64,000 nt of DNA from Halopiger aswanensis (GTDB lineage: Archaea; Halobacteriota; Halobacteria; Halobacteriales; Natrialbaceae), in the NCBI RefSeq assembly GCF_003610195.1, contig NZ_RAPO01000001.1, positions 124,001 through 188,000 on the forward strand, written 5' to 3'. Made by a program: the position numbers and the translations under genes. The notes below the pieces were generated by a model that made no database searches, was not told the DNA's origin, and worked only from the letters and a program-made list of their open reading frames with translations. Numbering within the stretch: the first letter of the stretch is position 1; each line of letters starts with the position of its first letter. Shown here one piece after another: positions 54,256-63,111 of the stretch.

Positions 54256-54358
54256 CTCGCCCTCAGCTGTCAGCACGCGGAGGGATTTTTGTATTCGTCC
54301 GCGACTGTTCGCCTCGGAAGACTGCCACGTCTGACCAACAATTAAGAGTCCGCCCCCC

Positions 54359-54673
54359 ATGGAGCAAGACATGGTAGAGATGGACGACACTCCCCAGGAG
54401 ATCACCTCGATCGTCGGCCGCGAGGTGTACTCGAACGGCGGCGTTTTCGTCGGCGAGATCGAAGATCTGCAGCTGAACATCGACGGACAGTCGGTCACCG
54501 GACTCGCGCTCGGCAACCTCAACTCGGAACTGTTCACCGAAGAAGCGCGCTCGGGACAGGGCGTCATCGTTCCCTATCGGTGGGTCCGAGCCGTCGGCGA
54601 CGTCGTGCTGGTCAACGACGTCGTCGAGCGCGTCCGCGAACCCGACGAGGAAGAAGACGAGCTGCTGGCCTGA
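54359..54673 (+). CDS. PRC-barrel domain protein
   Basis: 104 aa. The sequence GREVYSNGGVFVGEIEDLQL and VIVPYRWVRAVGDVVLV gives the PRC-barrel beta fold, found in RNA-maturation and photosynthetic-complex assembly proteins. Three Met codons (54359, 54371, 54380) are possible starts. Its partner is unknown. Confidence 0.85.
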   Translation: MEQDMVEMDDTPQEITSIVGREVYSNGGVFVGEIEDLQLNIDGQSVTGLALGNLNSELFTEEARSGQGVIVPYRWVRAVGDVVLVNDVVERVREPDEEEDELLA

Positions 54674-54852
54674 TTTCCGGGTCGCTTCTCGAGTCGATTT
54701 GGTACTCCAGTCTCCTCTCCTCGAGTCGACGGTGGTGTCCGAGCGGTTGCCAGTCTCGTCTCCTCGTCTCGTCTTCCGTCCTGTTCCGGTTCCCCGCCCC
54801 GTTCCGTGCCGTGGCGGTGCCCTCAAGACAGTGGTCCACGTAGCCGGCGCTA

Positions 54853-55533
54853 ATGGGTTCGGAGCTTCTCACCGTACTGTTCGGCGATCCATTCGCCGCG
54901 ATGAACACGATCGGGCTGGTCGCGTTCGCTCTCGTCGGCTCGACGAAGGCGATTCGCGAGGAGTTCGACCTGTTCGGCATCGCCGTCGTCGGGCTAACGA
55001 TGGCGTTCGCCGGCGGCGCGACGCGGGACCTCCTCGTGACGCGCGTGCCGCTGGCGTTGCAGTCTCCGCTCGAGATCGCACTGGGGCTGCTCGGTGTCGG
55101 ATTAGCGATCGCACTGAACATCGTCTTTTCGTCGGTCGACACCCACCCGATCACGCTCGTTTCTGACGCAATCGGGCTCGCCGCCTTCGCGACGACCGGC
55201 GCGATCGTCGCGACCGAGGCGAACGTCTCGGCGTTCGGCGTCGTCACCATCGCGACGATCAACGCGGTCGGCGGCGGCGCGTTCGCAGATATTCTGTTGG
55301 ACCGGTCGCCGTTCATCCTCTTCGAGGATTTCTACGCGAGTTGCGCGGTACTGGGCGGCAGTGCGTACTGGATCGCGACCGCCGTCGGCGCGACCGGCAG
55401 TCTCGCCGCCGCGGCGTGTGCGATCGTGACCGTCGGGACGCGGTTAGTGGCGGTGACCTACGACTGGCGGCTGCCGACGGTTCAGAATGCGCGATTCACG
55501 GACCGACAGCCCGGTGCAATCGACGACGACTGA
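54853..55533 (+). CDS. TRIC-type trimeric cation channel (UPF0126)
   Basis: 226 aa with seven membrane helices in two repeats. Each repeat carries a Gly-rich element: FALVGSTKAIREEFDLFGI, GGATRDLLV, then FATTGAIVATEANVSAFGV, GGGAFADIL. Prokaryotic TRIC proteins conduct potassium. The last ~25 residues are cytoplasmic. It converges with the RCK-DHH gene. Confidence 0.9.
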   Translation: MGSELLTVLFGDPFAAMNTIGLVAFALVGSTKAIREEFDLFGIAVVGLTMAFAGGATRDLLVTRVPLALQSPLEIALGLLGVGLAIALNIVFSSVDTHPITLVSDAIGLAAFATTGAIVATEANVSAFGVVTIATINAVGGGAFADILLDRSPFILFEDFYASCAVLGGSAYWIATAVGATGSLAAAACAIVTVGTRLVAVTYDWRLPTVQNARFTDRQPGAIDDD

Positions 55534-55553
55534 GCGCGGCTGGTTTCGGACCT

Positions 55554-57002
55554 TCAGGAGCCGTTCGACCCTTCCGTTCCTTCGACGCCCATCGCGTCGA
55601 ACAGCGTCCGCTTGACCGCTTCCTCGGTCAACTCGAGCAGCGTGTCGCGGGTATCGTCCGAAATCTCGATGCCGGTGAAAATGCCCAGCGGAATCTCCGC
55701 GCTGGCCTGGGTCGAGTGACCGGCCGTCTCGCCCATCTCGCCGTAGGCGTCGTCCAGCACTTTCCCGATGTTGATGCGGATGTCCTTCGAGCGGCCGGCG
55801 AGGAAGATGGTCTCGTCGGCGATGCCGAAGACGGCGGTGGTGGTAACCCCCTCGAGATTGAGGAGGTGACTCGCGGCCTGGGTGAGCGCCTCGCGGTCGC
55901 GGACGAGGCCGGCATTGGAGACGAGGTGGCTCCCCTGGACGTCGCGGTTGGCGATGGCCTCCGCGAGGACGTCCAGCGTCTCGGGGGACATCGACGGGGA
56001 TTCGACCTGTTCTAAGGTGTCGTGGTTCGCGAAGGGGTAGAGGTAGGCGGCCGCGGTGAGGTCGGCGGGGGTCGTGTCGCGTTTGAAATCCAGGGTCTCC
56101 GCGCGGATGCCGTAGAGGAGGGCGGTGGCGACCTCCTCGGAGACGTTCATGTCGAACTCCTGGATGTACTTCGTCATGATCGTCGACGTCGAGGACATGT
56201 TCGGCCGGATGTCGACGAACTCCGGTTCGTAGTCGCTCTCGGGCTCGTGGTGGTCGATCACGACGTCCACGGGGAGGTCCATCTCGTCGGAGGTGGCGTG
56301 ATCGACCATCGCGACGGTGTCGTACACCGAGTAGTCCTCGATCTCGTCCCACTGCACGAGGTCGATGCCGAGCAGGTTGACGAACGCCCGATTCTCCTGG
56401 TGTCCCACGTCGCCGAGGTAGATGATATCGGACTCGACGCCGAGGTGGTCCGCGATCGCCTGCATCGCCGCCGCCGACGCGATCGAGTCCGGATCCGGAC
56501 TGTCCTGGGTGATGATCGCCAGCCGCGTGGAGGTCTCCTCGAGCAGGTCCGCCAGTTTGCCGGCGTTGTACTCGAGTTCGCCGGATTCCAGCGCACGCAG
56601 GGCGGACTCGGCGATCACCGAGGAGGGGTTGATGACGATGTCGGCGCCCAGCTCCTCGAGTTCGTCGCCGGAGACGGGATCGCTCGCGCGCGCAACGACG
56701 AACTGACCGTCGTTCTGGTCGCGGATGTGTTCGACGGCCTGCTTGTTCGACTCGACGTCGGAGGCGAGGATAAGGACGACGTCGCGCTCGGCGACGAGGT
56801 CGGCGGCCTCGGGCTCGCGAATATCGGCGGTACGGGCGTCTAAGTCTTGGTCGCGGAGGGATTCGACGCGGCTCTCGTCGCGGTCGATGATGAGGACGTC
56901 CTTCCCCTGCTCGACGAGTTCCTCGGCGACGGCGTAGCCGACGCTCCCGCAGCCCAAGATCGCGTAGTCAGAGATCGACGAGATCGTAACCCCCGTACTC
57001 AT
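55554..57002 (-). CDS. RCK_N-DHH-DHHA1 phosphoesterase
   Basis: 482 aa. Residues ~10-130 form a TrkA-N/RCK nucleotide-binding Rossmann domain (GCGSVGYAVAEEL, DRDESRVE). Residues ~155-300 form a DHH domain with SPDPDSIASAAAMQAIA and VIDHHEP. The C-terminus is DHHA1 (IRINIGKVLDDAYGE, ending with the GHSTQAS loop). Such proteins are suggested to hydrolyse oligonucleotides or cyclic dinucleotides with NAD- or nucleotide-sensing by the RCK domain. It sits just upstream of tRNA-Lys on the opposite strand. Confidence 0.9.
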   Translation of the reverse strand: MSTGVTISSISDYAILGCGSVGYAVAEELVEQGKDVLIIDRDESRVESLRDQDLDARTADIREPEAADLVAERDVVLILASDVESNKQAVEHIRDQNDGQFVVARASDPVSGDELEELGADIVINPSSVIAESALRALESGELEYNAGKLADLLEETSTRLAIITQDSPDPDSIASAAAMQAIADHLGVESDIIYLGDVGHQENRAFVNLLGIDLVQWDEIEDYSVYDTVAMVDHATSDEMDLPVDVVIDHHEPESDYEPEFVDIRPNMSSTSTIMTKYIQEFDMNVSEEVATALLYGIRAETLDFKRDTTPADLTAAAYLYPFANHDTLEQVESPSMSPETLDVLAEAIANRDVQGSHLVSNAGLVRDREALTQAASHLLNLEGVTTTAVFGIADETIFLAGRSKDIRINIGKVLDDAYGEMGETAGHSTQASAEIPLGIFTGIEISDDTRDTLLELTEEAVKRTLFDAMGVEGTEGSNGS

Positions 57003-57172
57003 TGCCCGTGTGGTGGGACCGACCGCACTTAACGCTCCCGAAGATTGTTACGTTGCGATACTGTCACGGTCGGTTGCGTAGTTTCGACCGTGGTACGGCA
57101 CGTGTCGGCGCCTGCCACGCCGGTCTTCAAGGGAAACGTATTTTAACGACCGGCGAAAACTCGCAGATGCAA

Positions 57173-57246
57173 GGGCCGGTAGCTCAGTCCGGCAGAGCGT
57201 CTGACTCTTAATCAGACGGTCGCGTGTTCAAATCGCGCCCGGCCCG
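57173..57246 (+). tRNA. tRNA-Lys(CTT)
   Basis: This is a full cloverleaf: acceptor GGGCCGG/CCGGCCC, D-arm GCTC/GAGC, anticodon arm TCTGA-CTCTTAA-TCAGA with anticodon CTT, and T-arm GCGTG-TTCAAAT-CGCGC (one G-T wobble). No intron and no encoded CCA. A TATTTTAAC promoter element lies at 57139-57147. Confidence 0.97.
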
Positions 57247-57476
57247 CTTCCTTCGCTTGTGTTCTGGAGTACGAGATAATCGCAAGCATGCGTAGGGTTG
57301 AGCCTGAACTGACCAACTTTCTGTGAATCGTTTCGCAACGCCTGGCTGACCGGGCCAGAGTTGGCGACACGGGAATCGGTGGATTACGAATTAAAACTGT
57401 GGGCGTCGAACGATCGCGCGCTATCATGAATTGCCGGCGCTCCTCTGCATATCTGCAGGCGATCTGTTCACTGCAC

Positions 57477-57848
57477 CTATGCTTCCAAACAGTAAACCCG
57501 TTGAACATCCTCAACGGAACTCATGAGTAGTTTGAGTTTCTCGGTTTGAACAGAAGTAACAGTATTTGTCTCCGTGTTGTAGCTGATGATGTTAGCGTCG
57601 TCTAATTTCGGTAAGTGAACGTGGTTTAATGTAGTAGCTACCTCATCAATCGTTTCTGCTGCAATATTCTCGGGTTCTGTCTCTGCTTCCAATGATGATA
57701 CTGAAATGATAAGATCGTGTAGTGCTATCGGGGGCTCTTGTTCGGAAAGTACATTAACGACGTATCGTCGGCGTTGATTGCTCAGAAGAGCAAAAATTGT
57801 ATCTGCGGACTGGACCTCGGTTGAGAATGATTGGGTTTTATTTTCCAT
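57477..57848 (-). CDS. DUF7344-type winged-helix regulator
   Basis: 123 aa. The segment FALLSNQRRRYVVNVLSEQ then HVHLPKLDDANIISYNTETN matches the haloarchaeal winged-HTH family with HLPKL motif. GC content is visibly lower than in flanking genes. It lies 41 bp after a small ORF on the same strand. The target is unknown; a related N-terminal domain occurs at 59412. Confidence 0.75.
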   Translation of the reverse strand: MENKTQSFSTEVQSADTIFALLSNQRRRYVVNVLSEQEPPIALHDLIISVSSLEAETEPENIAAETIDEVATTLNHVHLPKLDDANIISYNTETNTVTSVQTEKLKLLMSSVEDVQRVYCLEA

Positions 57849-57888
57849 AGTGGCTATTGTAGTATTTTCCTAGATTAATTTGAACTCA

Positions 57889-58047
57889 CTACGTATTCTG
57901 GTCGCCCTTGCAGCCGTTTTTGTGGGAGTTGGGGTCCTCAGTAGCACTTGTTATAGCTACTCCAAGCCCAACTCCCGAGAGTGTAATCCTCGGGATCGTG
58001 GTTTCTTCCGGTGAAGCACTTGTTTCAGAGTTCCAAAACGTGCTCAT
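57889..58047 (-). CDS. 52-aa small ORF with strong Shine-Dalgarno
   Basis: ATG at 58047, preceded by AGGAGGGGG 7-15 nt upstream, one of the clearest SD sequences in the window. The product (MSTFWNSETSASPEE start) has a middle hydrophobic stretch (ITLSGVGLGVAITSA) and a polar, Cys-containing tail. It precedes the wHTH gene and is likely cotranscribed. No family recognised. Confidence 0.5.
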   Translation of the reverse strand: MSTFWNSETSASPEETTIPRITLSGVGLGVAITSATEDPNSHKNGCKGDQNT

Positions 58048-58225
58048 ATCGCCACCCCCTCCTTCTGACAGTAACTTCGGACCCCCATTCCGTCCACCCC
58101 GCACGATAGTTGTGATATGTGTAATGTAAATGTACTCACTGGCCAAGTGACCAGGATCTGGATATTCTCTCAGGTACCGGAAGAGAATAATCAGACCTAA
58201 AGCCACCAACTTGGTCCAGTACGAT

Positions 58226-59008
58226 ATGGTGAGTACAGAGGCTGAACAGTTGCGAGACATCTTTTCGAAGCGATACCGGCTTATTGAAGCCCTCTCTGAC
58301 GAGCCGAAAACGAAACCCGATCTTGTAAATGAATTAGATTATTCTCGCTCAACGATCAATCGAGCAATCGATGAACTACTCGATGTGAAGTGTGTCGAAC
58401 CCACCCAACCGGCAGAAACGGAGTTCCAACTCACTATGGCGGGACAGGCAGCACTTCAATTCCATCGTGAGTACCGGGCAGAGACTGAGCGAATTCAAGC
58501 GAATACCGCGCTGTTAAACACACTTCCAGCGGATACTCTCGATAAAGCGTTCCTCGCTGAAGCAGATGTGTATTCGTCAACTCGAACTCCAGATATCGCA
58601 CATCAACCCGGCACGGAACTATTAGAAGAAGCAAGTAGGATGATCGGAACAGCACCTGTTGTCCAGCGCAGCTATTTTGATAACTTCATCGAGCGACTCA
58701 CAGAGGGCGGATTTGAGTTGGAACTGATTCTCGAAACTTCCCTTCTTGAAGCCATAGAACAGAATTATGAGGATGACTTTGCAGCACTCATGGAGTTTGA
58801 TACTGTCGATGCATATGTTATCGGTGAATCACTTCCATACGCCCTCTGGCTAACCGAACAAGACACATCTACATACGCTGGTATCACGGTGTACGAAGAC
58901 GGTGGAGTGAAAGGAACACTCGTTAACGACACTTCTGCTGCTATTGCATGGGCGAGAGCCCAGTACTCGAAGTATCGAGAAACAGCCTCAAAATTTGAAG
59001 GCTACTAA
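58226..59008 (+). CDS. Winged-HTH regulator with FilR1-like (DUF1724) domain
   Basis: 260 aa from ATG at 58226. The N-terminal wHTH (DLVNELDYSRSTINRAIDELL) is followed by a ~170-residue domain with GTAPVVQRSYFDNFIERL and LEFDTVDAYVIG-type spacing, like FilR1 regulators described in methanogens and common in haloarchaea. The ligand is unknown. It lies in the low-GC patch after tRNA-Lys and diverges from the small ORF/DUF7344 pair. Confidence 0.8.
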   Translation: MVSTEAEQLRDIFSKRYRLIEALSDEPKTKPDLVNELDYSRSTINRAIDELLDVKCVEPTQPAETEFQLTMAGQAALQFHREYRAETERIQANTALLNTLPADTLDKAFLAEADVYSSTRTPDIAHQPGTELLEEASRMIGTAPVVQRSYFDNFIERLTEGGFELELILETSLLEAIEQNYEDDFAALMEFDTVDAYVIGESLPYALWLTEQDTSTYAGITVYEDGGVKGTLVNDTSAAIAWARAQYSKYRETASKFEGY

Positions 59009-59072
59009 TACATCTAACCCTCCTTTTCTGCATCTCTCGAATTGTTGTCGCCCGCTCGAGCAGCCCACCAGA

Positions 59073-59384
59073 TCAACAGTCGTCGCGGATCCGCTCGAGG
59101 TACACGGTCTCCGGCGTCACGGTCACCGTACAGCCACAGTAGACGAATCTGGTTTCGATGAAGACGGTGCCGCCGTCCGGGGATTCAAACATGCCGTCTA
59201 AGTGGTCGGGATCGATCACGTCGTACAGCGGCTCGAGGTCGAGCGGCGACGTGTCCGTCAGGATCGCTGCCGCCTTTACGACGCCGGTACTGGGTGCTTC
59301 GCCGTCCTCGAGCGTGTACGAAAGCTGCAGTCGGGGGGTCGAATCGTCGGTACTGCCGCCGTCCGTGCGTGGTGTCTCAGTCAT
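59073..59384 (-). CDS. HalOD1 output-domain protein
   Basis: 103 aa. The HalOD1 pattern is VVKAAAILTDTSPLDLEPLYDVIDPDHLDGMF split over ~34-64, and the C-terminal strand VTPETVYLERI. HalOD1 is a haloarchaeal domain proposed as a signalling output. This copy stands alone without sensor or receiver. It is 28 bp downstream of a wHTH regulator on the same strand. Confidence 0.82.
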   Translation of the reverse strand: MTETPRTDGGSTDDSTPRLQLSYTLEDGEAPSTGVVKAAAILTDTSPLDLEPLYDVIDPDHLDGMFESPDGGTVFIETRFVYCGCTVTVTPETVYLERIRDDC

Positions 59385-59411
59385 ACGTAAGTCCGAGGTC
59401 TCGAATAGTCG

Positions 59412-60263
59412 TCACGATTCAAACGGAAGGTTGTCCAGGAAATTCTCGCTCTGGTAGTCGAGATGGTCGAGTCGCGGGCCGAGTAGCTGCCGCACGAGGA
59501 CGACCAGCGGATTTTCGGGACCTTCGCCAACGATTGCCATTTCGGTAGTCGTGCCGTCGAGATCAGACGCCTTCAGAATGGCCAGCATAATTCGCTCCCG
59601 GTCGGCGAAGACGAGTCGTCCGACCGTCGGATACGTTCCCGGCTCGTTCCACCAGTCCAGTTGCGGTTCCCAGACGGTAATGTCGGGCAGGCGGTCGCGC
59701 GTTCGTTCGAGCACCTCGGCGTTTTTCGAGCCGAGCGCAACGTCGACGTCCCGCTCGAGGGCCGCATCGACGTGCTCGAGACACGCGGATCGCAACAGTT
59801 CGTCGGACTCGTACATGAGGAACAGTTCGTCCTCTGCCGCGTCGGTGAGGTGGTGGCCGTATTCGATTACTGCATCCCGGCCTTCGATGACGCCGATCGT
59901 GTCGTCGGAGATCCCGGTGCCGGTATTGAAATAGGACAGTAACTCGTCGATCATCTCCAGTTCCAGGATCTCCGTATCCACCGCTGGATAGCGCTCGTAG
60001 GAGACGACGTTCGCCGCGCGGTCGTACTCGACGAGGCCCGCTTCCTCGAGTTTCGGGAGTCGGTTGTGGTGAAGCGAGATGCGAATTCGCCTCCGGTCGG
60101 CCTCGGTCTCCACGGAATCACAGCGCTCGGTCTCCGCCGTCACGAGCCGGTCGACCAACTCGGCCACGGTGAGCGGCTGCGCGGCGTCGTTGAGAACCGT
60201 CAGTATCGCCCGGTTTTGCCGATCGGCGATCAGTCGGAGGGCCTGCTCCTCGCGAGGATTCAT
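59412..60263 (-). CDS. DUF7344 wHTH regulator with TrmB-like C-terminal domain
   Basis: 283 aa from ATG at 60263. Residues 1-100 are a DUF7344-type wHTH (IADRQNRAILTVLND, HHNRLPKLEEAGLVEYDRA). Residues ~150-260 resemble the phospholipase-D-like sensor fold of TrmB regulators (DELFLMYESDELLRSAC, ADRERIMLAIL). It probably represses or activates genes in response to a small ligand. It is followed by HalOD1. Confidence 0.78.
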   Translation of the reverse strand: MNPREEQALRLIADRQNRAILTVLNDAAQPLTVAELVDRLVTAETERCDSVETEADRRRIRISLHHNRLPKLEEAGLVEYDRAANVVSYERYPAVDTEILELEMIDELLSYFNTGTGISDDTIGVIEGRDAVIEYGHHLTDAAEDELFLMYESDELLRSACLEHVDAALERDVDVALGSKNAEVLERTRDRLPDITVWEPQLDWWNEPGTYPTVGRLVFADRERIMLAILKASDLDGTTTEMAIVGEGPENPLVVLVRQLLGPRLDHLDYQSENFLDNLPFES

Positions 60264-60504
60264 ATACTTGTTACCATGAATCACATACTTAATTCTCGGG
60301 GATGATCGAGCGACAGCATCCGACGGTCGACCGAAATCCGGACCGTCACGGCTGCCGTTTGCTGACCGGTTTGGTGACAGAACCACGTTGTGGTCGGTCT
60401 CGAGGACGATTTCGATTCGATGTGAGATGTCCGCCGGTCCTCTCTGCCACTGGTTGTCACCGATACAAATAATGTCGGTGTGCCGTATATGTGAATGGAT
60501 TTAG

Positions 60505-61410
60505 ATGATTTCGACAGAGGGGACGGATGCACCAGGAGAGACGCTACAGACAGTCCGCACAAAACTGCGAACGTTCTTGGCCGTGCTCCGGATTAGGCCG
60601 GCGGTAAACTGCCTCGCGGTGGCGGTCGCCGGGGCGTTGCTTCACCCCGGCGCGTTCGACTGGACTACCGCGACGCTCGCTGCGGTCGTTATGGTCCTCG
60701 CGTACGGAATCGTCTATCTGTACAACTACTTCACCGACGTCGAAGAAGACAGGCTGAACGACAGTTACAATCCCGTGTTGGACGAGACGTACAGACGCGT
60801 CATTATCGCTTATCTCGGCACGGCGCTGGTGGCGACCGTCGGTATTTCGGCCGCCTATCTCGGCCCGCTCCCGCTTGCCGTCGTACTCTTTTACCTGTGT
60901 ACGGGAGTCGCGTACTCGACGCCGCCGTTTCGGTTCAAAAAGCGATTCGTTCTCAAGAACGTCGTCGTCGCGCTCTTTTCGGGACCGCTGTTGCTCGTGA
61001 TGACGAGCAGTCTGACGGGAACGATCGCGGTCCTCGACGTCGTCATGGTCGCGTTCTTCGGACTCATCGCGCTCACGACGTCGATCGTCGGCGACTTCCG
61101 GGATATCGACGGCGACCGGAAAGCCGGGGTGCGAACCGTTCCGGTCGTCCTCGGGGTTCGCGGAACCGGTCACTACGTCCTCGCCTGGACGCTCGTGCAA
61201 CTGCTGGTGCTCGTCGTTCCGATCGGGCTGGGGTACGTCGATCCGCGCTACCTCCTGGTTCTCCTCGCGATACTGCCGCGACTCCGGTTCGTGTACGCGA
61301 TGTACGCTCGAGACGGCGAACGGATTCGCCGCGGTCCCGTCGTCCCCGAAACGATACTCGCTGCTGCCGGGTTGGTCGCCGCTGCCCTACTCGATCTCGG
61401 GGTCGTCTGA
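60505..61410 (+). CDS. UbiA family prenyltransferase
   Basis: 301 aa with about eight membrane helices. Two Asp-rich Mg-prenyl-diphosphate sites are seen: YNYFTDVEEDRLND (~72-85) and DFRDIDGDRKAG (~197-208), the second including the usual GDRKAG. Haloarchaeal members include digeranylgeranylglyceryl phosphate synthase, lycopene elongase and haem/quinone enzymes. This one lacks decisive features, so the substrate is open. Confidence 0.88.
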   Translation: MISTEGTDAPGETLQTVRTKLRTFLAVLRIRPAVNCLAVAVAGALLHPGAFDWTTATLAAVVMVLAYGIVYLYNYFTDVEEDRLNDSYNPVLDETYRRVIIAYLGTALVATVGISAAYLGPLPLAVVLFYLCTGVAYSTPPFRFKKRFVLKNVVVALFSGPLLLVMTSSLTGTIAVLDVVMVAFFGLIALTTSIVGDFRDIDGDRKAGVRTVPVVLGVRGTGHYVLAWTLVQLLVLVVPIGLGYVDPRYLLVLLAILPRLRFVYAMYARDGERIRRGPVVPETILAAAGLVAAALLDLGVV

Positions 61411-61543
61411 GCGGCGTCGATTGCGGCGGCAACCGCGGCCGACTCGAGACCGAAATCGTCACCGTCGATCGACGCTCGCACGTCTTCCCGCGTCGTGGGA
61501 ACTCCCGACGAGTGAAATACTGGGCCGGACTGAACGCTCGAGT

Positions 61544-62848
61544 ATGCCCGACGAGACACCGCAGACGGACGACGAGATCCGACGGGCGGTCATCGACCGC
61601 GTCCGCGAGGTCCAGATCATGGGCGGCGATCCGGTCAGTGAACAGTTGATCGAGGACGTCGACGTCGAGGACGGTATCGTCACCTTCACCGTCGACTTCG
61701 AACCGGTCAGTCGCGTGTTGGCGGACCGCCTCACCGACCAACTGCGCGGCGCCGGACTGGCGACCGACGGCGTGATCCACGTCCGCGTCGAGGCCGCCGG
61801 CTCGGACGCCCCTGAGACCGGTCTCCCAGTCTCCGGCGTCGACTCCCTCATCGCCGTCGGCAGCGCGAAGGGCGGCGTCGGCAAGACGACCGTCACCGTC
61901 TCGCTCGCGCGGGCGCTCAACGAGGCCGGCCTGGACGTCGGCGTCTTCGACGCGAACGTCTACGCGCCCGACGCGCCGGACCTGCTCGAGGCCGAGGGGC
62001 CGGTCCAATCGTCGCCGTCGGGGAAGCCGATGCCCGTCGAGGTCGACGGGATTCAGGTCGTCAGCATCGAGCTGATCGCCGAGGACGGACCGGTCGCCTG
62101 GCGCGGCGCGATGGTCCACGACGTCGTGAAGGACCTGCTTGGCGACGCCGCTTGGGACGACCGGGACGTGCTGCTCGTCGACCTCCCGCCGGGGATCGGC
62201 GACGCGGTCTACACGATCGTCCAGCAGGCGCCGCTGGACGGCGGCCTGCTCGTGAGCACGCCGACCGAGGAAGGCGTCCGAGCGACCCAGCGCACCGCGG
62301 CGCTGTACACGGCCAACGACGTGCCGACGGTCGGCGTCGTCCCCAACATGGTCGGCTCGGTCGCGGACGCAGCGGGGCCGTTCGACGACGCCGATCCCGA
62401 GACGATCGCCGAGGACGTCGTCGAGGCGGCCTACGCCGACGTAGCACCCGTGCCCTTCGATCCGGCCCTGCGAGAGCCGACGGCGGCGTCGTTCGCCGAC
62501 CCCGAGACCGAGGGCGAGCGAGCGATCGCCGACTTGCGGGCGACCGTCGAATCGTTCCTCGAGCACGAAGCCGGGCCGGCGGTTCCCGAAGATGCCGTCG
62601 ACCTGCGGGGGCTGCCGCCGGAAACCTGTCACCGGCAGGTCGTCACCGAACTCGGCGTCACCGAGGGGCCGGTGTCGGTCGTGATGCGGGGCGAACCCGA
62701 CGACCTCGTTTCGGTCGTCGACGAGAGCCTCGAACGCGACGGCCGCTCGCTCGAGCGAACCGACGTGGAGGATCTGGGCTACGAGGGCTGGTTGGTCGAA
62801 CTCGAGCCGTCAGCGTCGTCGACGGCGGTGTCGGAACCGGCGACCTGA
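61544..62848 (+). CDS. Divergent Mrp/NBP35-like ATPase with DUF2249-like C-terminal domain
   Basis: 434 aa from ATG at 61544. The domains are a degenerate MIP18/DUF59-like N-terminus (~14-84) and an Mrp ATPase (~102-340) with deviant Walker A GSAKGGVGKTT (106-116), DANVYAPDAP, GPVAWRGAMVH and VDLPPGIGD. Residues ~351-422 look DUF2249/TusA-like (VDLRGLPPETCHRQV). The CxxC Fe-S motif normally after ENM is absent (PNMVGSVADAAG). Fe-S carrier function is therefore doubtful. It is 263 bp before a NarG-like gene, suggesting a role in its maturation. Confidence 0.8.
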   Translation: MPDETPQTDDEIRRAVIDRVREVQIMGGDPVSEQLIEDVDVEDGIVTFTVDFEPVSRVLADRLTDQLRGAGLATDGVIHVRVEAAGSDAPETGLPVSGVDSLIAVGSAKGGVGKTTVTVSLARALNEAGLDVGVFDANVYAPDAPDLLEAEGPVQSSPSGKPMPVEVDGIQVVSIELIAEDGPVAWRGAMVHDVVKDLLGDAAWDDRDVLLVDLPPGIGDAVYTIVQQAPLDGGLLVSTPTEEGVRATQRTAALYTANDVPTVGVVPNMVGSVADAAGPFDDADPETIAEDVVEAAYADVAPVPFDPALREPTAASFADPETEGERAIADLRATVESFLEHEAGPAVPEDAVDLRGLPPETCHRQVVTELGVTEGPVSVVMRGEPDDLVSVVDESLERDGRSLERTDVEDLGYEGWLVELEPSASSTAVSEPAT

Positions 62849-63006
62849 TCGCTCGGCTCACCGCTGATTTTGCCGGTCCGTCTGCACTCTCGTCGCGTCA
62901 TTTCTGCCCTATTATAAAGACCCACTATTAGCAGGATTCTGGCGGTAGCGTCCTCAACTCGTGGGAATAGACGCGCTCGGTTAAAGAGTAGAGTCCGCAG
63001 TACCGA

Positions 63007-63022
63007 CCGTGATGGTACACGG
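63007..63022 (+). promoter_or_regulatory. Palindrome in the leader of the NarG-like gene
   Basis: CCGTG-ATGGTA-CACGG is a perfect inverted repeat 90-105 nt before the ATG at 63112. The TATA-like ATTATAAAG (62911-62919) would start transcription near 62945, leaving a leader of roughly 170 nt that contains this site. Operator or leader hairpin; no consensus recognised. Confidence 0.35.
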
Positions 63023-63111
63023 ACGATCAACGATCGACTGTCGCTGTCCGCGCCGGCAGGCGAACGGCTCGCCCGCCGCCCATCCGCGCACGACACGTGC
63101 GAGGTGGTACG

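Noticed and set aside
57212-57514. 100-aa minus-strand ORF overlapping the tRNA-Lys 3' end
   Set aside because: It would be read through the tRNA gene and has no family resemblance or promoter.
57231-60505. Search for a duplicated tRNA-Lys 3' end (attR)
   Set aside because: No second copy of the T-arm/acceptor sequence was seen by eye in the following 3 kb, so an integrated element boundary cannot be claimed.
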